The notes under the pieces are model-generated. The model worked only from the letters and a program-made list of their open reading frames with translations, was not told the DNA's origin and searched no databases. A program made the position numbers and the translations under genes. DNA of 64,000 bases from an uncultured Porphyromonadaceae bacterium (GTDB taxonomy: Bacteria > Bacteroidota > Bacteroidia > Bacteroidales > Muribaculaceae), in the NCBI GenBank assembly GCA_947175425.1, contig CAMWMR010000014.1, forward strand, positions 1 to 64,000. Direction: 5' to 3'. The first letter of the stretch is position 1, and the number at the start of each line of letters is the position of its first letter. Below are positions 36,807-45,053 of the stretch, piece after piece.

Positions 36807-36814
36807 CAAATATA
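36807..36814 (-). promoter_or_regulatory. -7 box of rsfS-ftsH
   Basis: On the minus strand TATATTTG followed by CAC lies 24 bases before the rsfS ATG. The nearest TTG upstream is 14 bases away, shorter than consensus. Confidence 0.5.
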
Positions 36815-36903
36815 ATGAATAAAATTAACAAAAACGGCGAGGCTGTCGCTTGCCTGCGCGTTTGTATATATCTTTAACAATTAACGTGCCAAAAAGTGCG
36901 GAA

Positions 36904-38151
36904 TCAATCGTAATTCATTGCTTTGGCAGGGTCGATGTTGGATGCCAGCCGCGCCGGACCAGTAAGTATGAGCCAGGAAAACAGCGCAGTACCTATGTTG
37001 AGGAGTATAAACCACACAACATTAATTTGTACCGGCACGGAGCTGAGATAGTACATTTCGGGGTTGAGAGGAATGACATGCGTGTATTTTTGTACGAGCA
37101 GCAATCCTATGCCTGTTACATTGCCAATTATCATTCCGCGGCCTACCAGACGCATGGTTATGTCCACGAAAATGCGGCGAACCGTGCTTTTGTCAGCACC
37201 CATGGCACGGAGTATGCCTATGGTGCGTATGCGTTCCAGAATAATGATGAACAGGCTGGAAACCAGCGTGAGGCCTGCCACGCAAAGCATGAGGAGCAGT
37301 ATTATAATAACGTTAGTGTCGAGCAGCGAGAGCCAGTTGAAGTATACTGCACCTGTTTTTTTGATGTTTGTAACAGGATAATACGCATCCAAGGTTCCGT
37401 TTGCGGCTTCCTGCAGCAAAGCGCCTTGCAGCTCGGCGGCGGCAAGTTCAATGTCGCCGGGATGTGCGCCGCGGATATCCAGCCTGTTGCCGCCGAGGCT
37501 GTCGATTCCTGCCACACTTTGCAGTCCGGCCAGCGATGCGAATATAATTGTATTGTCGTATTCGCCGAAATTCGAGGTGTATAGAGCTGCAATGCGGTGA
37601 CGGCGCATTTTCAAGGCGTCCGATACAAAGAATGTGGAATAAACCTTGTCGCCCGGATGCAGGTTGAGTTTGGCGGCTGTCTGCTCGGATATCACTATGT
37701 CGTTCCGGCATGAGTCGGAGGCGAAATCGGGCCATTCTCCTGTGGTGACAAGGCTCTTTTCAAAGCTGAAATCGGCATTGGGCTGCTGCCCGAGGTATAC
37801 GGCTCCCTGAAAATTATCGTCGGTTTTGAGGAGGCCGGGCTGCCGCATTACAAGACGTGTTTCGGCATCGGGTAAAGTACTTGTCACTATTTCCGACAGT
37901 TGAGGAGTAAGTTCCAATATATCGTGTTTGGAGTCGCCTTGGTTGGATACGGGCGGCAACACGGTAATTTGAGCATCGAAGCCCATGAGTTTGTCGCGTA
38001 TACCATCCTTGAAGCCTACAACTATGGCCAAAGTGAACTCCATTATTATGAGCGACAGTGCTACTCCGGCCACGGCAATGGCTACTCCGGCATTGCTGCC
38101 GTCGGAAGTTCCAAGTCGCAGGCGACGCGATATCCAAAGACTTACATTCAT
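36904..38151 (-). CDS. FtsX/LolC-type ABC transporter permease
   Basis: I start at 38151, where ATGA overlaps the upstream SGNH stop; an in-frame ATG at 38439 would add 96 residues that overlap that gene. The 415-residue protein has the MacB/LolC layout: one helix near 24-48, a large periplasmic domain to about 270, then three helices. Just after the second helix comes the coupling stretch ERIRTIGILRAMGA, which touches the ATPase. The C-terminus, DPAKAMNYD, resembles the DPA motif of LolC/E-like permeases. LolC/E proteins release lipoproteins from the inner membrane, but no ATPase gene is adjacent, so the substrate is open. It is the last gene of the ftsY operon. Confidence 0.88.
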   Translation of the reverse strand: MNVSLWISRRLRLGTSDGSNAGVAIAVAGVALSLIIMEFTLAIVVGFKDGIRDKLMGFDAQITVLPPVSNQGDSKHDILELTPQLSEIVTSTLPDAETRLVMRQPGLLKTDDNFQGAVYLGQQPNADFSFEKSLVTTGEWPDFASDSCRNDIVISEQTAAKLNLHPGDKVYSTFFVSDALKMRRHRIAALYTSNFGEYDNTIIFASLAGLQSVAGIDSLGGNRLDIRGAHPGDIELAAAELQGALLQEAANGTLDAYYPVTNIKKTGAVYFNWLSLLDTNVIIILLLMLCVAGLTLVSSLFIIILERIRTIGILRAMGADKSTVRRIFVDITMRLVGRGMIIGNVTGIGLLLVQKYTHVIPLNPEMYYLSSVPVQINVVWFILLNIGTALFSWLILTGPARLASNIDPAKAMNYD

Positions 38152-39422
38152 TGCATAAGCTTGTCTAAAATTGCATCCGACAGGAGGTTGCCCCACAGTC
38201 GGTAGCCGGTGGCGGTATAGTGAATGCCGTCGGCTCCGAGAACCTTGGCTTTGCTCATCTGTGCTGCACTTCCACTGCCTCCTGCAAGGGCGTAGTGGTT
38301 GTAGTAGGGTATGCCGTTGGCTTCGGCGCAAAGTCGGATTGTGCGTGCAACTTCGGCAATCTTGGTGTTTACCACTTTGCTTGAAACACGGCGTCGGCGA
38401 CCGTTGCGGCGCACGTAGCGGTAACTCTTGCGGTAGCATTCCGCCGGTCCGACAATCATTATTTTTGCCTGAGGCATGTGAAGGCGTATGTTATTGAGCA
38501 GATTCTCCACATTGTTGGTGAGTGTTTCGGTGTTTACTCTTCCGAAAGCCTCGTTTGTGCCGAGCGCTATTATTATGAGGTCGGGGGAGAGTCGGGACAG
38601 GCCTGAGCCGAAGCGATCCACATTGCAGTAGGCCGAGTAGGTTGCTCCGTTGTTTCCTATGGAGTGTACAATTGTGCCCGTGCTGTCGCATAGCAGCTCC
38701 ACGCCGGCAAAAACGGTGGATTTATCGCCGTCAAAATCAATATCGAAGGAGCAGCATGTTTGCTGCGGGAGTACGTGGCATAGTCCGATGCTGTCGATAA
38801 ATGACTCGAAAGCAATATCTTTGCCGTTGCTGCGCACTGTTTTTACCTCGGGGATACTCCCTCGTGTGTGGAAGCGCAGCGCATTGGCGCCGTCCTCATG
38901 TTCGATATGCAGAGTAAAACGTCGGTCGAGAGGCTGAAGTCCTACTCCGCTGAAAGTCATTTCGGTACTCCACGGCATTTTCATGAGTTTGGATGCCAAA
39001 TAATTGCTGCTCATGGAAAACGAGTAATCGTTGGGCTGGTTTGTCGCGGCCAATTTGAAAGGTATGATAATGCCGCGTCCAGCCGAGCCAGCTGCCTCCG
39101 CCATGCGTTTGCGAAGTACGTTGCCTCCGAAATCGGCCTGTATGTGAGAGTCGCCTAAATATACAATGGAAAAAACACTGTCGCCGGCAGCGGTGGCACG
39201 GAATTTCTCGGCGAGGCCGCTCCAGTCGTCGCCGTTCATGTGTATGGTGTTGTGTTTGAGCTTAAGAAACGGATAGGCGTCGTAGTTTAATCGGGACGGC
39301 CGTTCGTCGCTTATTTCCGGTGCCAGTCGCAGAGCTTCCTGATTGTCGTCGCTTGGGCGTGCCACAGCGGCAATAATTGTCATTACAACCGATAAAATGA
39401 ATATCCACGCCGTCTTATTCAT
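38148..39422 (-). CDS. Secreted SGNH/GDSL hydrolase (first downstream of the pair)
   Basis: Starting at 39422 the protein has 424 residues with an N-terminal signal or anchor (about 1-22). SGNH blocks are present: YLGDSHIQADF (Ser nucleophile, about 86-96), ALGTNEAFG (block III, Asn) and DGIHYTATGYRLWGN (Asp-x-x-His near the end). A region of beta strands lies between blocks I and III. Members of this group act as esterases or acetyltransferase partners on cell-wall or capsule sugars; no substrate can be read here. It overlaps the end of a second SGNH gene upstream by 8 bases, and they are probably ancient duplicates. Confidence 0.87.
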   Translation of the reverse strand: MNKTAWIFILSVVMTIIAAVARPSDDNQEALRLAPEISDERPSRLNYDAYPFLKLKHNTIHMNGDDWSGLAEKFRATAAGDSVFSIVYLGDSHIQADFGGNVLRKRMAEAAGSAGRGIIIPFKLAATNQPNDYSFSMSSNYLASKLMKMPWSTEMTFSGVGLQPLDRRFTLHIEHEDGANALRFHTRGSIPEVKTVRSNGKDIAFESFIDSIGLCHVLPQQTCCSFDIDFDGDKSTVFAGVELLCDSTGTIVHSIGNNGATYSAYCNVDRFGSGLSRLSPDLIIIALGTNEAFGRVNTETLTNNVENLLNNIRLHMPQAKIMIVGPAECYRKSYRYVRRNGRRRRVSSKVVNTKIAEVARTIRLCAEANGIPYYNHYALAGGSGSAAQMSKAKVLGADGIHYTATGYRLWGNLLSDAILDKLMQ

Positions 39423-40845
39423 TGATAGCAATGTTTAGAGCCTTGTCGAAAAGTCGTGCGAGCTCACGACCTCCGGCATGGTTGAGATGAATATAATCGG
39501 CGTTGATAAGCTGACGTTTGCGCCATTCGGCTGCAGTGCCGTCGCCACCCATTGCCGCGCGGGTATCCCAGAAGTGAACGCCGGTTTCGGTTGCGCATTT
39601 TCGTTGAGCCTTTGTCATGGCCGATGCGGTGTGCAACGAATGAATTTCGCTGCCGTTTTTTATTCCTCGATCGCCTATGCCCATAACCAGGATGTCGGCA
39701 TTGGGATACAGACTTTTCAGCCGTTCCACCGATTTGGCCATTGCGGCTCCGTAGGCATTGTAATTGGTTTGTTCGGCGCTGAGTGCGTTCATGCCGAATT
39801 CAAGTATTATGAGGCTGTAATCGGCCGTTTGTGTCATTTCACGGCACAACTGCCGGTTGAGCCTGCGCAAGCCAATACCCGAATTGCCGCGAATGGACAT
39901 GCAGTCAACTTGCACGCCGGTGTTGCCGTCAAGATATACCCCAAGGCCGATAAGACCGGCAACATCGCTTGTTACGGTCAGAGACTCGGTTCGTCCGCTC
40001 ACGCTTATGTTTTGAGGAGTGCGTGAACCGGTTACGGGCAATGTTTTGCTTGTGCCGTCGGCAAGCGTCAGAGTAACCGAGCCACTGTCGGGAGCGATGA
40101 AAACGAACGAGGAGCGCTCCCAGCCTTTTGTGCCGTCAAAGGTTTTGGAAGCTTTGTAGCTGCTGCGCACAGGAGCGTTGGCTATGGTATAGTCGCCCGA
40201 GAGTGTGCGAAGTGTATCGGAATTTCCCTGATTGCGGATGTCTTTAAGCGTCCAGCCGCTCGCACTCAGTCTTATACTTTGGCGGAAGCCGGGGAATTCG
40301 CTGTAGAGCGCCGAGAATCCTATGCCGCAACCTCCGTAGCGAGTCTGTAGAATATCGCGGAGGTCTTGACAAAAAATATCACCTTCAATAAATGAATCGC
40401 CTATAACGGCAATGCGCACCGTGCGCGAGGATGCCTGAGCAAGCGCTTTTTTGAATTTTGCGAGTGTGGGACCGCTGCCGTAGTTTTCTATGGCAACAAT
40501 TCCGTCGATTATTGGCGCTTCCGATGCGGGTTCTTTTATATCGGCCTCTAAAACAGAATCAACAGTCAGCGAGTCGGCGGTAGCTGTGCCTGCGTCGGGA
40601 GCAGGAGTGTCGTTGCCGTCGGTTCCGGAGGAAGCGTTCATTAGAGCCTCCAGTTCCGGATCGACTATTGCCTGTGTGGATGCCGAAGCTATTTTAACTT
40701 CGGTTGGGAATAAATCTTCTAAAATATTGAAGTCTTTTATTACATTCCCTGTCAGCCGGCTCCAAGGCACCAGCGACAGCAGTAACAGTCCGCCTATGCC
40801 TGAGAGGAGAATGGCAAGAATATGTCGGGAGGAAGAGTCGTTCAT
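39415..40845 (-). CDS. Membrane-anchored SGNH/GDSL hydrolase (second of the pair)
   Basis: I start at 40845 (MNDSSSRH), giving 476 residues; upstream in-frame ATGs lie inside the isochorismate synthase gene. There is one transmembrane segment (about 8-30), then an acidic, Pro/Thr-rich linker (about 65-110). The SGNH domain follows with IGDSFIEGD, LEFGMNALS and YIHLNHAGG. It shares its plan with the downstream neighbour. Such pairs in Bacteroidota commonly accompany an MBOAT acyltransferase that acetylates an exported polymer; none is present here. Coding is continuous with the neighbours: the start is one base from the previous stop. Confidence 0.86.
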   Translation of the reverse strand: MNDSSSRHILAILLSGIGGLLLLSLVPWSRLTGNVIKDFNILEDLFPTEVKIASASTQAIVDPELEALMNASSGTDGNDTPAPDAGTATADSLTVDSVLEADIKEPASEAPIIDGIVAIENYGSGPTLAKFKKALAQASSRTVRIAVIGDSFIEGDIFCQDLRDILQTRYGGCGIGFSALYSEFPGFRQSIRLSASGWTLKDIRNQGNSDTLRTLSGDYTIANAPVRSSYKASKTFDGTKGWERSSFVFIAPDSGSVTLTLADGTSKTLPVTGSRTPQNISVSGRTESLTVTSDVAGLIGLGVYLDGNTGVQVDCMSIRGNSGIGLRRLNRQLCREMTQTADYSLIILEFGMNALSAEQTNYNAYGAAMAKSVERLKSLYPNADILVMGIGDRGIKNGSEIHSLHTASAMTKAQRKCATETGVHFWDTRAAMGGDGTAAEWRKRQLINADYIHLNHAGGRELARLFDKALNIAINE

Positions 40846-40846
40846 T

Positions 40847-41785
40847 TTATTTGGAGAAAGGATAAAGTAAATCGAGAAGTCCGGCGGCTTTTGCTTCGGT
40901 TTCGTTCCACTCGTCATCGGGCGTGGAATCCGGTGTGAGTCCGCTTCCGGTGTATACGCACCAGCCGGTATTATCGAAATGCACACACCTAAGTACTACA
41001 TATGCCAGCCCGGGAATACTTATATAGCCGCCATAGAGATTGCGCGGAAATGTTTCGAGACGAGCTATTTCGCTCAACGCGCGTTGTTTGGGGTAGCCGG
41101 CAATAGCGGCTGTCGGATGAATGGCCTCGATGAGCAGTTCCATGGGGAACTTTTTATCAAGTCCTGAATAATTTACTGTCACCGGCGTGCAAAGGTGCTC
41201 GATATTCCTGTAGGACAGCGTTCCTGCAGTGCCGGGAGTACATTTCCATTCATGTCCCAATGCTTCGGCTCGTGCGCATATGTCTTCGACTACAACAGCA
41301 TGCTCGTGCAAGTTTTTTGAGTCCCAAGGCTTATTGTGTTCTGTTATGCTGCGTGTTCCGGCCAAAGCGCGGGTGTGTGCCGTGTGAGAATCGCGGCATT
41401 CCGCGAGCAGTTCGGGACTTGCGCCCATCCACCAGCCTGTTTGCGGGGTGTACAGTATAAAACGGAACATATCGGGAAAGGCCGTTCTATATCGTTCCCA
41501 CATGAGCATTGGCGAAAAATCGGAAAATTCACCGCATATCTGCCTGCACAACACCGTTTTGCCTCCGTCGGTTTTAAGTACATCCACTGCGCTTGCAACC
41601 GCGCGTGTGTAATCATTGCGGTTTGTGGATGTGCGGCATACCGGCATTTCAGCAGGCATGGAGTCCCACGCATGGAGCGTCACATCGCCGAATCGCAGCA
41701 CTCCGTTATTGTCTCTGCTGAGTTCAGAGCGCACCGCTTCGACAGCCCCGGGAGCCTGATATATGATGAAACTATTGTCGGTCAT
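40847..41785 (-). CDS. Isochorismate synthase / chorismate-binding enzyme
   Basis: With the start at 41785 the protein has 312 residues, short for the family (about 370-430). It still shows the chorismate-binding core: MGASPELL, TRALAGTRSI, the Glu/His of EHAVVVEDI, HPTAAIAGYP and LYGGYISIPG, with TGSGLTPDSTPDDEWNET near the end. This set fits MenF/EntC-type isochorismate synthases, the first step to menaquinone, rather than anthranilate synthase. No other men genes are nearby. It starts 4 bases after rimO ends, inside the ftsY operon, and is followed after one base by an SGNH gene. Confidence 0.85.
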   Translation of the reverse strand: MTDNSFIIYQAPGAVEAVRSELSRDNNGVLRFGDVTLHAWDSMPAEMPVCRTSTNRNDYTRAVASAVDVLKTDGGKTVLCRQICGEFSDFSPMLMWERYRTAFPDMFRFILYTPQTGWWMGASPELLAECRDSHTAHTRALAGTRSITEHNKPWDSKNLHEHAVVVEDICARAEALGHEWKCTPGTAGTLSYRNIEHLCTPVTVNYSGLDKKFPMELLIEAIHPTAAIAGYPKQRALSEIARLETFPRNLYGGYISIPGLAYVVLRCVHFDNTGWCVYTGSGLTPDSTPDDEWNETEAKAAGLLDLLYPFSK

Positions 41786-41789
41786 CGGT

Positions 41790-43106
41790 TTACAGTGAAC
41801 CCCAAAGGTCGAAATCCTCAACAGAATCTATCGTTACCGAATGTATGCTTCCGGGCTGCAGATTTTTTTCGCTGCGTACATATACCACGCAATCCACTTC
41901 GGGAGAATCGTATTGAGTGCGCCCCACATAAGCGTCAAGCGAAGCATCGTATTCATCGATTATAACACGCTGTGTTGTCCCTGCTTTGGCTTGAGCTACC
42001 TCACAGCCTATTTCGTGCTGAAGAGCCATGAGTTTGTCCAGGCGCTCTTGCTTGACTTCCTCGGGGATATTGTCATCAAGATGTCGGGCGGCGAAAGTTC
42101 CGTCCTCTTCGCAATAGGCAAATGCGCCCATGCGTTCGAACTTCTGTTCGGACACAAATTGCATAAGCTCCTCAAAAGCCTGTTCGTCCTCGCCGGGGAA
42201 ACCAACCATAAGAGTGGTGCGGATATGTATTCCCGGAACTTCGCGGCGGATTCGTTCAAGCAATTCGCGTGTCTCCTTGCCGGTAATGTGGCGACGCATG
42301 TTTTCAAGCACCTTGTCGCTTATGTGTTGCAGAGCGATGTCGAGGTACTTGCATATATTTTCGTGCCGCGCCATTACGGGAAGAATAGAGTAGGGGAAGT
42401 CGGACGGATAGGCGTAGTGCAGTCGTATCATTTCCACACCCTCAATGTTTGCCATGCTGTCAAGCAGCGATGCCAACGCATTTTCGCCCTCGTCAAGGTC
42501 GCGTCCGTACGACGAAAGATCCTGCGCTATTATATTGAACTCTACCGTTCCTTTTGAAACGAGGTCGCTCACTTCGGCCAATATTTCATCGGCAGGACGC
42601 GAGTGATGACGCCCGGTAATGAGCGGTATGGCGCAGAAGGCGCAGAAGCGGTTACAGCCTTCCGATATTTTAATATAGGTGTAATGTGGTGCACCCGACA
42701 GAATACGTTCCCACGGACGAACGGTATTGCCGGCATGCAGTTTCTCGATTTCACCAACGATTGCTTTCCAGTCGAATTTACCGTAAATGCCGTCAAGTTC
42801 GGGAAGTTCGGTCGTAAGTTCTTCGCGATAGCGCTCGGTAAGACATCCCATTGCATACACTCCGCGGATATATCCCTCTTTCTTGAGGTTGATAAGTTCC
42901 AAAATGGTGTTTATAGACTCCTCTTTTGCATCGCCGATAAAACCGCAGGTGTTAACCACTGCTAACGAGCCCTCGGCGGGTTTGTCCTCGGTGAACTTAA
43001 CCGATATTCCGGCGCTGTCGAAAAGACGTGCAAGGCGTTCGCTGTCCACAAGATTTTTGGAACAGCCCAGACTGATTATGGAAACAAGCTTGCGCTGTTC
43101 TTTCAT
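41790..43106 (-). CDS. Ribosomal protein S12 methylthiotransferase RimO
   Basis: The 438-residue radical SAM enzyme has an N-terminal UPF0004 domain (about 5-120) opening with SLGCSKNLVDSE. Its cluster Cys lie in SLGCSKN, NTCGFIGDAKEES and MGCL. The radical SAM motif follows in EGCNRFCAFCAIP (C-x3-C-x2-C), and a C-terminal TRAM domain binds S12. It adds a methylthio group to an Asp of ribosomal protein S12. It overlaps ftsY by four bases (ATGA) and is likely translationally coupled. Confidence 0.97.
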   Translation of the reverse strand: MKEQRKLVSIISLGCSKNLVDSERLARLFDSAGISVKFTEDKPAEGSLAVVNTCGFIGDAKEESINTILELINLKKEGYIRGVYAMGCLTERYREELTTELPELDGIYGKFDWKAIVGEIEKLHAGNTVRPWERILSGAPHYTYIKISEGCNRFCAFCAIPLITGRHHSRPADEILAEVSDLVSKGTVEFNIIAQDLSSYGRDLDEGENALASLLDSMANIEGVEMIRLHYAYPSDFPYSILPVMARHENICKYLDIALQHISDKVLENMRRHITGKETRELLERIRREVPGIHIRTTLMVGFPGEDEQAFEELMQFVSEQKFERMGAFAYCEEDGTFAARHLDDNIPEEVKQERLDKLMALQHEIGCEVAQAKAGTTQRVIIDEYDASLDAYVGRTQYDSPEVDCVVYVRSEKNLQPGSIHSVTIDSVEDFDLWGSL

Positions 43107-44062
43107 CGGTTACCGAAAAGAGATTCAACAAAAGCACGCTTGTTGAAAAGCTGCAAATCTTCTATTCCCTCGCCTATGCCTATGTATTTCACGGGAATTT
43201 TGAACTGGTCGCTTATACCGATAACCACACCTCCGCGGGCAGTGCCGTCGAGTTTTGTTATGGCAAGGTGCGTTACCTGTGTTGCGGCAGAGAACTGGCG
43301 TGCCTGCTCAAAGGCGTTTTGTCCGGTAGAGCCGTCGAGCACAAGCAAAACCTCGTGAGGAGCACCGGGAACAACACGGTCCATAACCTTTTTAATTTTG
43401 GAAAGCTCGTCCATAAGCCCCTTCTTGTTGTGAAGTCGGCCTGCTGTATCAATAATTACAACATCCACATTGTTTGCCACGGCGCTCTGTAATGTATCGA
43501 AAGCCACGGCGGCAGCATCGGAACCGAGTTTTTGCTTTACAATGGCAACATCGGCGCGTCGTGCCCATTCGTCAAGCTGCTCAACGGCAGCCGCACGGAA
43601 AGTGTCGGCGGCACCGAGCATAACCTTGTTTCCTGCGGCCTTGTAGTGATAGGCAAGTTTGCCTATGGTGGTTGTCTTTCCAACGCCGTTAACGCCGACA
43701 ACCATAATTACATAGGGCTTTTTACCGGCGGGAGGCATGAAACGCCCCGAGTTGGTTTCGGTATCGTTTTCGGCAAGAAGCTCGCTGATTTCCTCGCACA
43801 GAAGCTCGTTGAGCTCATCCATACCCACGTACTTGTCGCGGGCGGCGCGAGCCTGTATGCGGTCGATAATTTTCAGTGTCGTTTCCGCGCCTACATCGCT
43901 GGTAATGAAAATTTCCTCAAGTTCGTCGAGGAAGTCGTCGTCGATGCTGCGGCGTCCTGCAAAAGCACGTTTGAGTTTGCTAAAGACACCTTCTTTAGTC
44001 TTTTGCAGCCCGCGGTCCAGATTCTGCTTTTTATCGCGGTTAAAGAAATCGAAAAATCCCAT
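43103..44062 (-). CDS. Signal recognition particle receptor FtsY
   Basis: The 319-residue GTPase is the SRP receptor. The N domain opens with a basic stretch (about 1-40), and the G domain carries GVNGVGKTTTIGKLAY (G1), DTFRAAAVEQL, DTAGR (G3) and TKLDGTARGG (G4). It lacks the long acidic A domain of E. coli FtsY, as is normal in this phylum. It docks ribosomes making membrane proteins at the translocon. It is the first gene of a six-gene leftward operon. Confidence 0.97.
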   Translation of the reverse strand: MGFFDFFNRDKKQNLDRGLQKTKEGVFSKLKRAFAGRRSIDDDFLDELEEIFITSDVGAETTLKIIDRIQARAARDKYVGMDELNELLCEEISELLAENDTETNSGRFMPPAGKKPYVIMVVGVNGVGKTTTIGKLAYHYKAAGNKVMLGAADTFRAAAVEQLDEWARRADVAIVKQKLGSDAAAVAFDTLQSAVANNVDVVIIDTAGRLHNKKGLMDELSKIKKVMDRVVPGAPHEVLLVLDGSTGQNAFEQARQFSAATQVTHLAITKLDGTARGGVVIGISDQFKIPVKYIGIGEGIEDLQLFNKRAFVESLFGNR

Positions 44063-44088
44063 AGATTATCCTATCATATTTTAGAGTG

Positions 44089-44096
44089 CAAATTTA
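44089..44096 (-). promoter_or_regulatory. -7 box of the ftsY operon
   Basis: On the minus strand TAAATTTG followed by CAC lies 26 bases before the ftsY start. No clear TTG partner is present. Confidence 0.55.
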
Positions 44097-44119
44097 CTAA
44101 CTTTCTGCGATATTTTAGC

Positions 44120-44127
44120 TAAATTTG
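44120..44127 (+). promoter_or_regulatory. -7 box of the rfbD operon
   Basis: TAAATTTG followed by CAC on the plus strand forms a divergent pair with the ftsY box, 23 bases away. It leaves a leader of about 60 bases before rfbD. Confidence 0.5.
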
Positions 44128-44193
44128 CACCCGCATTTCAAATAAATGCCGCCCGAGGGGCTGTATTAACCGAAATATGACGTATAAATAAGC

Positions 44194-45051
44194 ATGAACG
44201 TACTCGTAACAGGATGCAATGGCCAGCTTGGTCGCTCTCTTCGGAATATTCTGGAGAACAACGCCGACATACAATGTACTTTCGTGGGTAAAGAGCAGCT
44301 CGACATTACCGACCGCACTGCCGTAGAGGCCTTTCTCAAGGCTTCCGATTTTACACACATTATTAATTGTGCCGCATATACCGATGTAAACGGGGCCGAG
44401 GAAAACAAAAAACTTTGCCGCGACGTAAACATTGAGGCCGTGTCGAATCTGGCGCGCCTTGCCGAGGAACTCGATTACAAAATACTGCATATTTCAACCG
44501 ATTATGTGTTCAACGGCCGCACATGGACGCCTTATAAAGAAAGCGACAAGCCCGAACCGCTCTCGGTTTACGGCGATACGAAACGCAAAGGCGAAACGGC
44601 TTTGTTGGGACTCGCTCCCAAAAGCATAATAATTCGCACGGGTTGGCTGTACTCGCCATACGGGCATAATTTCGTGAAAACAATTCTGCAACTGGCAAAA
44701 GACGGTAAGCCGCTAAAAGTGGTTGCCGACCAGATTGGCACTCCCACCTATGCCGCCGACCTTGCCGGTGCTATTGTTACAATTCTAAACTCCGGAAACT
44801 GGCGCGAGGGAATATATAACTACAGCAACGAAGGAACCGCCTCGTGGTATGATTTTGCAGTGGCTGTGTTGGAAGAAGCCGGCATGCCCGAAAAGGCTGC
44901 CGAAATTATTCCCGTCACAAGCGCCGATTTTCCAACCCCTGCCGCACGGCCTCCTTTCTCCGTCCTCGACAAACATTGTATAAAAGCTACTTACGGAATA
45001 AAAATTCCTCACTGGCATGAGGCGCTGCGCCGCTGCCTTGCAAATTTTTAA
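44194..45051 (+). CDS. dTDP-4-dehydrorhamnose reductase (RfbD/RmlD)
   Basis: The 285-residue short-chain reductase has the NAD(P)-binding GCNGQLGRS at residues 7-15 and the catalytic YGDTK typical of RmlD. It also has the substrate-side stretch ADQIGTPTYAADLA seen in this enzyme. It makes dTDP-L-rhamnose, the last step of the pathway for cell-surface polysaccharides. The other rml genes are not nearby. It is followed at 2 bases by prfC, an unrelated function sharing the transcript. Confidence 0.95.
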   Translation: MNVLVTGCNGQLGRSLRNILENNADIQCTFVGKEQLDITDRTAVEAFLKASDFTHIINCAAYTDVNGAEENKKLCRDVNIEAVSNLARLAEELDYKILHISTDYVFNGRTWTPYKESDKPEPLSVYGDTKRKGETALLGLAPKSIIIRTGWLYSPYGHNFVKTILQLAKDGKPLKVVADQIGTPTYAADLAGAIVTILNSGNWREGIYNYSNEGTASWYDFAVAVLEEAGMPEKAAEIIPVTSADFPTPAARPPFSVLDKHCIKATYGIKIPHWHEALRRCLANF

Positions 45052-45053
45052 TA

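Noticed and set aside
38152-38439. N-terminal extension of the FtsX-type permease
   Set aside because: The extra 96 residues are rich in Arg, Pro and Cys and overlap the upstream gene in another frame; the ATGA start at 38151 gives the normal family start.
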